From Cordilura impudica (taxonomy: Eukaryota > Arthropoda > Insecta > Diptera > Scathophagidae), in assembly GCA_963682025.1 (NCBI GenBank), contig OY821519.1, positions 73,712,314-73,776,313 of the forward strand: a DNA stretch of 64,000 bases, in the 5' to 3' direction. The position numbers and the translations under genes are program-made. Below the pieces are notes generated by a model, which saw only the letters and a list, made by a program, of their open reading frames with translations, ran no database searches and was not told the DNA's origin. Below, piece by piece: positions 48,386 through 60,783 of this stretch. Position 1 is the stretch's first letter. Each line of letters begins with the position of its first letter.

Positions 48386-48485
48386 TTAGACCAAAGTTTA
48401 AGCTAAAGCCGATTTATTAAGAATTGGCATCAAAAATCACAGTGTAAAGAGGTTTTTGCGACAATGTTATAAACCAATTAAAACA

Positions 48486-49014
48486 AATAAGAAAGTTATA
48501 GTCGATCTATACCGACAATACGATACCCTAAAATATGCGATTAGTAACAGGGTCTTATGCGCATAGAATTTTACGTAAATAGAAAATATGTATTAACAAT
48601 TTTTTCCACACCGATATGAAACATTTTTTTCGGATTCAATTTTTACATGCGAACTAGGACGATAAATAAACCGATCATGACATTACTTAGTAAACTTACT
48701 TAGTTTTTTCAAAAGTTTGAAATAAATCTGTGATATATTTTTGTTTTTAATGAATTTAAGCAGCATTATATGGGGACTGTGACTATAAATATTTTTACAT
48801 GTTTATTTTTGGACTACTGATTAAAACGTGTACGTATTTAAGTTTATCTCATAGAGGTTATTCATTTGGGAGCTAGTTCTGAAAGTTTGTATGGAAAATA
48901 TTATCAAAATATATTAACTTTTTGCTACCTCTAACTTGATTACAAGGTTAACACGGACACACAGACAGACCCAGCTAAGAGGACATCGCTAAATGGATGC
49001 AGAAAGAGATTCTC
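48486..49014 (-). mobile_element. Family A repeat, copy A8 (old, truncated)
   Basis: It starts TTATAGTCGATCTATACCG, with TACGATACCCTAAAATATGC. It reaches the GACACACAGACAGACC region and stops before the TATAGGGTA end. More diverged than the other copies. Confidence 0.65.
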
Positions 49015-49683
49015 TTTTTTTATAGATCATCCAAAAATTAATACTTGTCTAACTATCTAAATTAAATTTTCTAATATTTTGCAAATTTTGTACAAAACTT
49101 CTTCGATTTCAGTTATGTGATAAAATCCAAAAAATTACGAAACTCCGAAATTTTTCAGTGTGCTAATTCTTTGTTGAAAAACTCCAGAAAAAAAAGCTAA
49201 GCACGAAATTTTAACAAGCCATATCTTTACTTTTAGCAACTTGTGAATTGTATAAAAATTTATATAAGAAAAATATTTTCTTACCTATCGTTTTTTTAAA
49301 TTTAATTTAATTTTATTTTATGACAAAAAAATTAGACTCGGATTTCCTTCGTATATCATATGGAAAATTTTTCGAAGCCATTCGTTAGTTAATGTGGAAA
49401 GAGCTGAAAATTACGTTAGTGAAAAACAAGTTTCCGAACAAATCTGAGCCCACCCCACATAAAAAAGTAGAGAATACCTTCTTTATCACTTAGAGATCGG
49501 CTCAGATTTTTTTTTTTTTTTTAATTTCGACATTTGTTTTAAATAGTCTTCATCTGCATTATAAAACATTTATTTTCTATAAGATATTTACCATTTCAAT
49601 AATTGCTATCGAATAAATCTGAGTTCACCCATGTAAGCTTTTTCTTACTTTAATCCATATTAAAAAAAATAATAATTTAAATA
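49015..49683. other. AT-rich DNA, unclassified
   Basis: The word AAATCTGAGCCCACC near 49440 and AAATCTGAGTTCACCC near 49615 form a weak repeat pair. Nothing else is recognised. Confidence 0.35.
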
Positions 49684-50071
49684 TCTATAATATTAGTAAG
49701 CACGTTGATTTTTTGTGACCGATTTTAAACCTTCAATTACCAACTGATTTTGACAAAAGTACCGTTTTAGCTGTTGAACATATTTACAGATTTGTACCTT
49801 CTGGAACATTTTTTGGGAGTAAAATACACTTAAAGTTGCTACTAACCCATACATAAAACACATATTTAAACTTTTAATGTGTGTGTCTATTTAATTTGTG
49901 TTGAATTGTAAATTGGCTAAAATTGATTAGCATACCTTTAGGCTCCTATGAAATTATTTATGAACAAACCCAACACATATCTTCTGCGTGTTCAATAAAT
50001 ATTTATAATTGAATGAAAAAATAAATTTTCCTAAAATTTGCACTTGAATTTCGAGGGCTGGCCTCTGATGG
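49684..50071 (+). mobile_element. Non-autonomous Helitron, family B
   Basis: TCTATAATATTAGTAAGC to GGCCTCTGATGG; the 3' tetranucleotide is worn. The interior has the TGGGTTT...TTTATAAATTGAA segment of the longer variants. Confidence 0.78.
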
Positions 50072-50353
50072 TTAAAAAAAAATGTACCAATAGAATTTTT
50101 GTAGTGAAACCATCCAACTATGAAGCATAAAAACAAAAGCCGGTATGATTAAAATTCTCAGGCTATCTTTGATTTTTATACCACTTTCTTACCTGCCACT
50201 TTCTTACTTTGGTAAATTTCTAACTTTAGATACTTCTCCCATCTCGACATAAGAATGTAGAGACTTAAACCGATTTATTAAGAATGAATTGCATAAGTTT
50301 TAAAGTTTAGCAGTAAGGGTATCAAACATCTGATTTTAAAAGTTTATTCCATA
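50072..50353 (+). repeat. Satellite-like family E, single unit
   Basis: AAACCGATTTATTAAGAATG at 50268-50287, then AGTAAGGGTATCAAACATC. It lies between two Helitrons. Confidence 0.55.
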
Positions 50354-50716
50354 TCTATAATATTAACAGGCTAGACGATTTCTTGTGACTGATATTTTGT
50401 TCTACCGTTTTATACCGATTTGGGCCAAACGTATATTATTTGAAAGGTATTTCTTTTTAGCTGTGCGCCAGACTTACAGATTTTTTAATTTTTTCCTTTA
50501 TTTTCAGTAAATTCCATTTAAAGTTGTTACTAACACATGCATAAAATTATACATATGCTATGTGTGTTTTATTAAATTTGTTAATATGTTTGTTAATGCG
50601 ATTGTTGTCTTCATTCACGATAATAAACAATAAAAGTGTTGGTTTGTGAATTGGCTAAGTTAAAAAATAAAGCTGCCTAGAAATTGCACTCGAATTTCGA
50701 GCACTGGCATATACTA
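50354..50716 (+). mobile_element. Non-autonomous Helitron, family B
   Basis: TCTATAATATTAACAGGC to CTGGCATATACTA; the hairpin CACTCGAATTTCGAGCAC is nearly intact, the CTAG end is worn. Confidence 0.82.
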
Positions 50717-51363
50717 TAAACCACTTGAAACAATTTGGAATAAAAAAAAATTAAGAGAACTTTTATAAAAGCAAACGAAATTTGGCACGTACGTCTTTTT
50801 GCCATTGTTATGGGTCAATATAGGAAAAATGAAATCCTGTGGCTTAGCGGGTTAACTCTATCAGACCCCTTTATATAATAAGTTTTTGTTTCATAAAGTT
50901 TCGAATAAATACACACGAAACGAAACCCTGATAATAGAAATTAAATAATCATTTGACGTAAGCAAGTGTACGTATGTAGTGTTATTTTTTTTTGTTATCA
51001 CCTAATGTTTTGTGGTTTTCGGTGCTTCGTTAGTGATAATGTCAAATATTTTTTTAATTCATAAGATCTTTAAAAAAATATCTGGTGTAAAAAAGAATTA
51101 GTTGGTGGTGGTTCCAAAATAAAAATAAAAACAAAATATTGTTTTTTTTTTTTTACATTATAAAGTATAAAACTCTTCAACAGACCATAATGACTAAAAA
51201 CGAGTCAGGTAAAGCGGAGTCGATGAGTCTGTATATAAATTTAAAATTGAAATAAATGAAAAATGGAGATTATATTTAGAAAAAAAAAATATGTTTTTTT
51301 GATATATAAAAATAATTTTTGCATTTTATAAAAAAAAAATAATTTTTTTAACAGGTATACATA
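50717..51363. other. AT-rich DNA, unclassified
   Basis: No feature could be supported. Confidence 0.4.
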
Positions 51364-51955
51364 CATCGGATCAATCGTTGTAAGCGTCTGGCTCAAATGG
51401 CAGCATCGCCATGAAAAATCTTCATCTTCGCCCACAAAATAAACGAAAAAAATAAAAAATATGAAAGCTGGGCTTTTAACGATAGGTGCAAGGCCCTTTG
51501 ATCTGATGAATCGAATTTTGATGTATTCGGCTCCAAGAGGCGAGCTTTTGTGAGGCGCTCAGATGGAAAACGTACGTCAGATGAATTCCTAGTGCCAACA
51601 GACAAATACGGGTAGGTTACGTAATGTCTTGTGATTACTTTGCTGAAGAAAATGTTGTAAGTTATACAGAATCGAAGGAATACTCGTTAAAAAAAAAATT
51701 ATATGCAGTATTTAGAAACCCAGGAAGCAGCTAGAACCTGTAGCGTTACGGATTGGCCACCATATTCACCTGACCTCATTTCTACAGAGTTAATGTGGGA
51801 TGAATTGAACAGGAAGATTCTAACTACCTGTCCCATACCTAAGGAAGACTTGTAGAATGAACTGTAGGAAACATGAAACCAGATCACTCCATAAACTTTG
51901 AAAAAATTAATTCAAAAGATGTCAAGACTGTGTCGTGAAATTATATGAAATGGAG
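51364..51955 (+). pseudogene. Tc1-like transposase remnant
   Basis: A DDE transposase of the Tc1 group. Fragments in order: KRLAQMAASP (helix-turn-helix side), then after a stop replacing the usual tryptophan SDESNFDVFGSKRRAFVRR with the first aspartate, LVPTDKYG, LYRIEGIL in a shifted frame, then QYLETQEAARTCSVTDWPPY and SPDLISTELMWDELNRKI with the final glutamate, and MSRLCREII. The region carrying the second aspartate (usually QDNDPKH) is deleted. At least five stops follow in the last 200 bases. Terminal repeats were not found. It is unrelated at the motif level to the Bari-like copy at 39.2 kb, so it is a separate lineage. Confidence 0.82.
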
Positions 51956-52497
51956 GTGAATCAAACATTGGTGAATCAAAAATTTCAGAATAGAGTAAAG
52001 TTTTAAAAAAATATTTATGTAAATTGTGAATTGTAAACAACAAAAACAGTAAATAATAACAGTAAATAATAAAGAATACTTAATTCAAATTTGAAGAGTG
52101 TTCATTGAAAATAAAGGAGATATAGACAACACAAGGAAGGGGGGTGCAACTACCTTTGAACGGTAGAGTAGGCAAAAAGTTTCATTGGAATTTTTGATTG
52201 GCATTACTATTTAATGCCAACAAGTATTTTAGTAGATTTTTTTCTAACATTTCTACATTTTTTCAGGACTGGTTAATTTTCATTCTTGGTCGACAAAAAA
52301 AAACCAAAAGAAAACAGTAATTTTTATTGTTATTTTCGGTACCTCTTTTTTATTTTTATTTTTTTTTATATAGTTTATATAACTATATATTGTGTGAATT
52401 CTTGCGGTTTTTTCTGTTTTGGAGGATTTCAACTGATATACAACATGATATTAATTTTTAAAATACCACAAAATAGAGATTAGTTAGGAAAAACAAT
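51956..52497. other. AT-rich DNA, unclassified
   Basis: A frame at 52286-52483 is low-complexity. No feature was recognised. Confidence 0.35.
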
Positions 52498-52711
52498 TAT
52501 TTATTTATTTTTTATTTATTTATTTAAAATTTTTTTTTAAGCCTAGTTCCGCGAAGCCGAGTTGCTTGTCTGCAGATTCTAATTTTTGGGTACAGGGATA
52601 AGCCGGATTTGGCTAGTTTTGCAGCGACAGACCAAAGCCTCTGGTGGGAATCGAACTCACGACTCCCGCATGATAGGCGAGCACGCTACCTACTCACGTA
52701 CCGGGGCGCTT
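52498..52711 (-). mobile_element. tRNA-derived SINE, second copy
   Basis: Same body as 32111-32329: B-box GAGTTCGATTCCCACC on the minus strand, start AAGCGCCCCGGTACG, and an (ATTT)n stretch at the left that is its 3' tail. It contains an extra segment (CCTAGTTCCGCGAAGCCG) absent from the first copy. Target duplications are not clear in the A/T-rich flank. Confidence 0.85.
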
Positions 52712-52788
52712 ATTTGAAAAAATAAAATAAAAAAAATATTTATGTTAAAAAAAATTATTATGTTGTAGATAAATAACACGCATTTTTA

Positions 52789-53929
52789 CACGGTTCGGAA
52801 AGTTCTTAGCCTAGCAATGAAAGAGAATAGTTAGGTTTTCAAAAATATTTTTATTTTTCAATATAATCTCTTGAAACTTCAATACACTTAGTCCAACGTT
52901 TATCTAGCAATTCTATCTCTTGATTAAAATAGTTTTCCTCAAGGTCTTGAAAATAGTGGTTTACAGCTGTAATTTCATCTTTATTTGACGTAAAACGCTT
53001 GCCAGCAAGGAATTTTTTAGATCTGGGAACAGCTAAAAGTCACTGGGAGCTAAATCAGGAGAATACGGTGGGTGCTCAAGAAACTCGTACTTTTATTGAA
53101 TTTTTATATTTAATTGATCCAAAAGGTTACAATAGTACTCTGAATTTATTGTTTTATCCTTTTGCAGATAGTCGAATAATAAAATACCTTTGAAGTCCCA
53201 AAAAAACCGTTGCCATAACCTTACCAGCCGATTGAATTGTTTTTGCCTTCTTTAGGGCTCTGCCTCCAGCTTCAGCCCATCGTTTGGATTGTTCTTTTGT
53301 CTCTGAAGTATAGTGGTGGATCCATGTCTCACGAGCAGTTATGAAACGACGCTTAGAATTCATTACGTTTTTTCTAAAACGATCCAAACAAGCCTGGAAA
53401 TTTTCATTTTATGCATTTTTGGTCTACTGTTAACAAAATGCGGCACCCATCTTGCAGAACTTTTTCATCTGTAGTTCTTCATGCAAAATTTAACGAACTC
53501 GATCATTTGAGATACCCATGATATTAGCTATATAAGGCACTTTTAATCATCGATCATCCAATACCATATCATGCACTTTGGCTACGATTTCTGTTGTTGT
53601 TGCTGTTTTTGGACGTCCACTACGTGGTTCATCTTCAATGCTTGTACGACCACGTTTAAATTCAGCAACCCAATGTTTTACTGTTGCATACGAAGGAGCA
53701 TTTTCACCTAACACATTCACCGTATCATTATAAATTTTTTGTCCCGATAAACCTTTTTTATGTAAATATTTAATGACACCACGAATTTCAAATTTTTCCG
53801 ATGTAAAAAATCGCGGATGCGTCTTTTTTGAACACCTGCTTCTATATGAAGGAGCTGCAAAACACTTAACCCTTTTCTGTTTGCACCGCGCTTTCTGCGC
53901 TAGGCTAAGCACTTTCCGAACCCCCCTCG
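52789..53929 (-). mobile_element. mariner element flanked by TA
   Basis: The ends share GGTTCGGAAAGT and CTTAGCCTAGC as inverted repeats (left near 52793-52817, inverse at right near 53900-53921), with TA at 52787-52788 and 53930-53931. Length is 1,141 bp, shorter than the usual 1.3 kb of mariners, because parts of the transposase are deleted. It carries the pseudogene listed next. Confidence 0.88.
52830..53820 (-). pseudogene. mariner transposase (decayed, catalytic residues lost)
   Basis: A DD34D transposase read on the minus strand. The N-terminal helix-turn-helix pair is well kept: FEIRGVIKYLHKKGLSGQKI, then YATVKHWVAEFKRGRTSIED and PRSGRPKTATT. After a frame change comes a C-terminal half with RFITARETWIHHYT, ETKEQSKRWAEAGG, KTIQSAGKVMATVFWD and DKTINSEYYCNLL. 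The first catalytic aspartate, normally in GDETW, reads ARETW. The second region (usually DNAPAH) is deleted. The last is present in HPPYSPDLAPSDF. The reading frame at 53547-54011 includes upstream non-transposase sequence: translation of the transposase proper starts about 53820, just inside the terminal repeat. Inactive, old insertion. Confidence 0.9.
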
Positions 53930-54423
53930 TAAAAACAAACCACCGATTCAGACTCAGCAACGCGCCACAAAGTCGGATATTGCCGGCGAATAGACCATTT
54001 TTCGAGTGCAAAATATCAAAATTGTAATGAGGCAGTTTTGTAGAAAATTATTTAATTAAGAGAAATGCGCCATCACATTTTTCTAGAAACTCAGTTTTTG
54101 TCCAAAATGACGTGGCAGAGACACCTAAACGAAACTCCGCAGTAATTGCCTCAAATGCATGGTCCGGTTAGATAATTTCTTTTTGAGATATCTATTTAAT
54201 GTAAGTATATTTGACGAATGGATATATTTGAAGAAATGGATAACAATGATAATTTAAAAAATATTCAGGTTTTTATGATGGCAAACAAAAATTCAGTGTT
54301 TTTTTTTTGTGTTCTCATTGCAAAAATTTGAAAGGAGGGGCTGTATTCTTTTGATTTAATAAATAAAATTCGAATAATATTTTAACCGATGAACAAAGTT
54401 ATAAATTTTATTAAAAAAAAAGC
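53930..54423. other. DNA between mariner and foldback element
   Basis: Slightly less AT-rich (53931-54170), but no feature was recognised. Confidence 0.35.
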
Positions 54424-55165
54424 AAGGTTCAGAAAATACACACATGAAACACACAATGTTCTGTTCAAAAGCAGCCAACACATATCTTTATTTTCATATC
54501 AATTATGTTTGTTTTTAAATTTTCTTCGGTGCCCAACACAACCATGATGTGTTCGTTTTAATATTTCGTTATTTACACGAACATTTTTGTATCACGTACT
54601 TTTTGTTTCAATCACACATAAAGCACACATTTTTGAGTGTTGCTTTATTTGAAGTTCATGTTCTGGTACGTGTGTTGAAAAAAAAAACAGAACATGTACA
54701 ATAAACAGGTTCGAGTTCAGTTATATTTTAAACACGACTGAAACACGACTTAAAATATAACTGAACTCGAAACTATTTATTGTACATGTTCTGTTTTTTC
54801 TTACTACACGAGACACAACACGACTTAAAATATAATTGAACTCGAACCTGTTTATTGTACATGATCTGTTTTTTTTTTCAGTACACGTACCAGAACATGA
54901 ACTTCAAATAAAGCAACACTCAAAAATGTGTGCTTTATGTGTGATTGAAACAATAAGTACGTGATACAAAAATGTTCGTGTAAATAACGAAATATTAAAA
55001 CGAACACAGTCATGGTTGTGTTGGGCACCGATGAAAATTTAAAAACAAACATAATTGATATGAAAATAAAAATATGTGTGTGTTGGGCTAAGTTATGTTT
55101 GTTTACATATATGTACGAGTTTTTTATTCAGTGTGTGTTTTTTTCTGAACTCTGAAAAAAAGCAC
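54424..55165. mobile_element. Large foldback element (copy 2, nearly complete)
   Basis: The left arm from AGCAAGGTTCAGAAAATACA (54424) to the GAACATGTACAATAAAC block is mirrored by the right arm from GTACACGTACCAGAACATG (54882) outward. The arms are about 250 bp, around a centre of inverted hairpin units like those at 39708-39884. The far right end (after 55085) is diverged or rearranged, although TTTTCTGAACTCTG near 55142 may be its end. No coding capacity. This is the plan of foldback (FB-like) elements, a structural label only. Confidence 0.8.
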
Positions 55166-55499
55166 ACGAAATTTCATTTCAGTAATTCAAAGAAACACGA
55201 TATTAAATGGTGAATACTTTGAGCTTCATGTGTTTTAAGAATCTTAAAGAGCTCGAAAGAAGTTCCTTCAGCAAATGCAACAGGTTCGCAACAAATACTG
55301 ATGTTTTCCATCGCCTTCTTGTATCGTCAGACCCTCACATTACTAGCATAAATGTTTTTATTTGCATACATCTAAAAATATTTATCAGTCACTATATCGT
55401 TTATCTTGTTCCAGCTAGTTTTTTTAAAGGAACAATATTGTTTAAGCCGAATTAAAAAACTCTTTCAGTCTGATTGAAAAACAAAATTTTTAATTAAAG
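55166..55499. other. Unclassified DNA
   Basis: A frame at 55207-55455 (82 codons) is not recognisable. No repeat boundary was found. Confidence 0.3.
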
Positions 55500-55870
55500 T
55501 ATTTTTTGGTTTATATGGGCGGTGGGCATGGCATATTTCTGTAAAACTTTGCAAATATCTTTACTTTATATCACTGATAACTTGAGTCAAGTTACAAGAC
55601 TTTTAATGAAGAAACAAAAAATCTGGTTCAAAAATTCATATTTGGGCTGTGGACGATGGGCATGAACGATTTCCATGGAACTCTGCAGATATCTCAACTA
55701 CAATAAGCTTATGACTTGCGCCAAGTTTCATGATTTGGTTTATATGGGAGGGAGCGAATTTTTCGAAAATGACTTGCTATGACCCAAATTTCAATGCTCT
55801 ATGAGCTATCCTTATACTTTTGCCAAGCAATGTATGAAGCGATACCCCTGTGCGCCCTAAACCTAAGTTC
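55500..55870 (+). repeat. Dispersed repeat, two or three diverged subunits
   Basis: Repeated phrases of the type TTTATATGGGCGGTGGGCATG, then TTTGCAAATATCT, then AGTCAAGTTACAAGAC recur in altered form near 55500, 55640 and 55740. This pattern resembles dispersed non-coding repeats known from flies. Exact boundaries were not found. Confidence 0.45.
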
Positions 55871-57918
55871 ATCTATCTCATCTCTTCTTATTTCCAAAAA
55901 TGTTTATTTGTAGAACAGTGTATTAAAAAAATTTATTTATTTATTTATTTTATTTTTTAATTAAAAGACTGCTTTCGATTCAATTTAAGCAAAAAAAGAA
56001 ATAAAAGAATCCAAATTATAATAAAAATTCTTTCTTGGCTATTTTGAAAATGTACAATTTTTTATGATTTATAATAAACATTTTATATATTATTGTTTTT
56101 ATTCTCTCACCAGAATTAAACTTTACACAGATGATCTACAACAAAGTAAATTTTTTATAGTGTCTCCGCTTTAAGTAAATAACATTTGTCTCTATCAAAT
56201 ATTTTAAACATTAGTATTAATATCCCATATCGAATAACTCCTAATTTTCATAACAGGTGTTTCTAATTTTTTTATTTTTTTTTTTTAAATTAGAAGTTGT
56301 CTTTAACAAATAAGACTCTCAAATATTTTTGTAATCTTAAAAACCTAACAAATGCCTTAACGATATTTGAATACGTTTCTTTGAGTCAGGAAAAAATAAA
56401 GAATTTAAACAATTTACATATGAAATACCGTTTGAAAAACAACAACACCAGAAAGTAGCAGCAACAGCAGCTTGAGAAGGCGATTTTAAAAATACCATAC
56501 AAATATGAGACAATTGAGCCCATAACTTACAATATCTGTAAATTTGTTAAATATTTCATTTAAAAAAAAAATCGGAAAAATAATACAAATAAAAAGAAAG
56601 AAGACATATGTAAATTTTTTAAATATTAGAATTAAAATATCACATAAACTTCAAACAAGTATAAACAATAAATACCGAAATCCAAAAAAAAAAAAAAAAA
56701 TAGTTTCTTTCAACATATGTTGATATTTTTGACTTTTGTTTCGTCGTTTGAAGACAAAAGATCTTAATTTATTTGCTACTTAAAATATTTTTTTTTATAA
56801 AATTAACCATGTTTAGATTGTTAAAATCAGCTTAGATTTTAATAAAATGCAGATATATTACAAAGTTTTATTAAAAAACCATAAGAAGAAAAAAAACAAT
56901 CAATATTAAAATTAAAATTAAAACAAAAATCATGACTAGATATTTATAACCTTCAAGGTTGGGATAAAAAAGGAAGTTATAACTTGTCAAATAGAAAATA
57001 AATTCTAATTTGACTAATTTTAATTATAATAATTCATAATTCGAAGTTCGACTATTTGAAATTCCAGGGAATGGCAGAAATGAAATATTCTGTTAAATTA
57101 GGCGTTTTATTGGCCCTATGTAATCACGAGACAGCCTAAAACCTAATACAAATTCCAAAACATACTGCTTATTATTGTCATAAAATGTAGGGTACTCCCA
57201 AAAATACATTAACATTTCTTTACCAACCATAAACAACAGTTTGTTTTAACAGTTCTTTAACTAAATACTTGACTAATAAGTTTTACAATAAATACATTTT
57301 AAAATGCTTTACAAAAAATGCACTTGTCTTATGGTGTTTTTCATTTTTATTTCTCGTTTTGTTTTTATTTTAACGATTTTCGTTTTAACCATCATCGTTA
57401 AAGTCTTAACACCCTTCATCTTTCTAAATATCATTTGTATACCTTTGTCAAACAATATGACCATAATGATGGTACGAGTATGTAATTTTCATGTTGTTTT
57501 TGTAGATGTTTATTTCCAATATTTAAATATTTATTTTGACTTAGCTTGGTAAATAAAGACAATACAAAAGCCAAACTGTCATAAACAAAAGATGGTTAAG
57601 AGTTGATTTTTGGTTAATTTTTTTAACGTTTATTTTTCAATGGTTTTCAAACGTAAATAAGCTTGTCAACATATAGGTATAATGTTATAGGTGATTATTA
57701 TTTTTTTTATTTTATTTCCATTGTGCTATTTAAACAAATTTTAAAATAATTGAACACTTAGCGAAAAAAAGAGTTCTACGATTCGATAAATTATACTAAT
57801 TTCCATTGAGAAGACATTTTAAAATGTCATTGTTCCATAAGGACAACCAAAGTCCAGGCACTAAAGATCATATTGCAAATCTTACTAATTTAAGAAAAGT
57901 GTAAATTGGAAGTATAAA
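55871..57918. other. AT-rich DNA, unclassified
   Basis: No feature could be supported. A frame at 57304-57552 is hydrophobic and low-complexity and not recognised. Confidence 0.4.
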
Positions 57919-58276
57919 TCTACAATATTAATAGGCTAGGCGATTTCTTGTGACCGATATTGTGTTCTCCCGTTTTATCCCGATTTTGACCAAACGTATA
58001 TTTTTTGAAACGTATCTCTTTTTAGCTGTTCACCAGATTTACAGATTTTTAATCTTTTGCCTTTATTTTGAGCAAATTGCATTTAACACATACATAGAAT
58101 TACACATATACTATGTGTGTGTTTATTAAATTTGTTAATGTGCTTGTTAATGAGTTTGTTATCTTCATTCACAATAATAATAAACAAAAAAAAAGTATTG
58201 GTTTGTGAATTGGCTAAGTTTAAAAATAAAGTTGCCTAGAGATTGCACCCGAATTTCGAGCGCTGGAATCCGCTAG
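57919..58276 (+). mobile_element. Non-autonomous Helitron, family B
   Basis: TCTACAATATTAATAGGC to GGAATCCGCTAG; host A57918 and T58277. The 3' end abuts a (TA)n run. Confidence 0.9.

Positions 58277-58304
<28 letters not shown>
58277..58304. repeat. (TA)n microsatellite
   Basis: About 14 TA units starting at the base after the Helitron 3' end. Helitrons insert at A|T, so a TA run is a natural target. Confidence 0.9.
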
Positions 58305-58308
<4 letters not shown>

Positions 58309-58629
58309 TCTAAAATAAGAAATATACCGATTACTATGTATTTGTTAGTGTTGGTAATTCTTTTCAGATTAGAACTAAGAGCAATAACGTAAGCAAATAG
58401 ATTCTTAACCACGCTGACTTTAGCTAAATGTATTAAAGCGTTTGGCGATAAAATGCTATAATGAATGACTATGGGATGCTAGTTCAAGTCTCACGATAAC
58501 TCGTTGTTCAAAAATTTCGTATGTAATCTTTCTTTATACTATACAAGCTGTAAACCGATGCGCTTCGCTACATCTATCGTAACAAAATAAAAAAATTGCG
58601 AATACATTTTATAGAAAACTATTTCATTT
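58305..58629. other. AT-rich DNA, unclassified
   Basis: No feature was recognised. Confidence 0.35.
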
Positions 58630-58835
58630 ATTTTTGGTGATTTTTGATTCTGTCGAGTTTTATTTTTTGCGATTTTTATTTTCGACGATTTTGGATTTTG
58701 GCGATTTTTATTTTAATAATTTTTGGTTTTGCCGTTTTTTGTTTTTGGTTATCTGCTATTTTTGCGATTTTTGATTGGCTATTTTTGTTACTCGCGATTT
58801 TCGGTTTTGGCAATTTTTGGTTTTAGCGATTCAGT
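58630..58835 (+). repeat. Degenerate minisatellite, GCGATTTTTG-type
   Basis: Units of 15-18 bp like TTTTTGGCGATTTTTG with changes. The frames at 58644-58826 and 58723-58932 are this repeat read as hydrophobic peptide, not genes. Confidence 0.7.
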
Positions 58836-59019
58836 CCATATTTTCATGTATGTATCTGTTACTATGGCAGCTAGCGACTTTAAACTTTATGCGAGTTCTT
58901 CAGTTTTAGCGCTTTCGAATTGGTTGGAGTAGCACCTCCCATAAGAATTAAATATATATCACAAAATATCTAGAGTATTTACTATAATAGCAAGAGTCTT
59001 GAAATTTTATTTTAGGATA

Positions 59020-59372
59020 TCTATAATATTAATAGGCTAGGCGATTTCTTGTGAGCGATGTTTTGTTCCACCGTTTTGTTCCGATTTTGATCAAACGTAT
59101 ATTATTTGAAAGGTATTTCTTTTTAGCTGTTCACCAGGTTTACAGATTTTTAATTTTTTCTCTTTATTTTGAGTAAATTGCATTTAAAGTTGCTACTAAC
59201 AAATACATAAATTTGTTAATGTAATAAATTTGTAATAAAAATGAGTTTGTTTTTTGCGTTGATTGTGAATTGGCTATAATTGTTGGTTAGCATACCTTTA
59301 AGGTCTTTATTTAATGAAAAAATAAAATTTCCTAGAATTTGCACTTGAATTTCAAGGGCTGGAATCTGCTAG
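59020..59372 (+). mobile_element. Non-autonomous Helitron, family B
   Basis: TCTATAATATTAATAGGC to GGAATCTGCTAG; hairpin CACTTGAATTTCAAGGG partly kept. Host A59019 and T59373. Confidence 0.92.
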
Positions 59373-60227
59373 TAAGTTATAAATATGTTTAATTGAGTTA
59401 AAAATTAGCGGCAGCTGACATTGAAAAACTTAATGCGAATGTATCAGTTATATATTTGCGTAGTCAAGCCAATAATGGGAGGGATTGGGGAAGAGGTCTT
59501 GACTTACTCTCATGTAATGCAAATATTTATCATGAAGAATTAAGAGGCTTTCTATCAGTCAATTAATTTTTAATGGGAGGCGTTTTCGTGCCTAAACTGA
59601 GCCAGATCGTAGCAGTGAGTGTGGCATATTCCACACAAAATAAAATATATTAAGTGCTGTGATAGTAAGACCCTTGAAACTTGGTGTGAGTCATTAAAAT
59701 AATAATGTGAGTAGTAGTATCAAATATGGGCGGAATCACACTAGCCGTGGTAGTTCTTATATAAAGAGAAAATATAATACCAGCTGTGTAGAATTTACAT
59801 GTTAATAATGTCAGTCTTGTTTAAATTCAAGTAAAATTTCTTTATAAACGAACATAGGCTAGATTAAAACAAAGTTCGACGGTATCCGCTAATCTTTATA
59901 TGTATATTTCTCCTGTTCATGTGTTTGTCACTGAACAACTGGAGACGACAGTCCTGCAATCGTGTTTCAGAAATTTTCAGTAATGTATATATGAGATAAA
60001 ATCCACTTAACCTACAAATCCAAAATGTTAATTCTCATTTGATACTATGATATTAAATTTCGTTTAAATTCATAATAATTTTAATTTCAATAAGTTATTA
60101 ATATTTATTTTTTTTGTGTACTTATTACTAAATACTGCCAAACTTTTGTGGATGAGTAGGAAATATTGGACGAAGTATACGGAATGCACAATCAGTACTT
60201 AGAATGGCGCAAGATGAACATGAAATT
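59373..60227. other. Unclassified DNA
   Basis: No gene or repeat was recognised. Confidence 0.4.
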
Positions 60228-60783
60228 TCTATTTATAGGCAAGGCAGTTTTTTGTGACCTCTTCTACGCTTTTTGTTATCAACCGATTTTGACAAAAAAT
60301 ATACCATTTGAAAGGTATGTCTTTGCAGATGTGTACCACTTTTACATCCGGTACATTTTTTTTTTTTTTTTTTTTTTTGAGTAATAATCATTTAAACTTG
60401 CTACTAACACACGCACAAAACACATAAAACTATAAAATGCAGTGTGTGTGTGTGTATTAAATTCGTTAGTGTGTTCCAAAAAATTGTATATCGAATGCCA
60501 GTGTTAAATTGTGAATTGGCTAAAATTGATTAGCATACCTTTAGGCTCTTATAAAATTATTTATTAACAAACCCATTTATATATGCATCATCTGTGTGTT
60601 TACCAAATATTAGAATAAATTTTAATGAATTTTATTTAAAAATTCACAATTTAATGAATTTTATTTAAATATTCATTAATTTTTTTTTACATAGATTGGA
60701 AAAACATTGAAAGAAAAAAAATTAATGAACTTATAAAGTTTCATATAATTTGCACTTGAATTTCGAGTGCTGGGCTCTGCTAC
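60228..60783 (+). mobile_element. Helitron family B, long variant
   Basis: TCTATTTATAGGCAAGGC to GGGCTCTGCTAC (terminal base changed). The inner segment with AACCCATTTATATATGCATC matches the long variants at 3.3 and 28.6 kb. The hairpin GCACTTGAATTTCGAGTGC is nearly intact. Confidence 0.78.

Noticed and set aside
53773..54027. An 84-codon plus-strand frame
   Set aside because: It is antisense to the mariner transposase N-terminus.
58644..58932. Hydrophobic, membrane-like peptides in two overlapping frames
   Set aside because: They derive from a GCGATTTTTG-type minisatellite.
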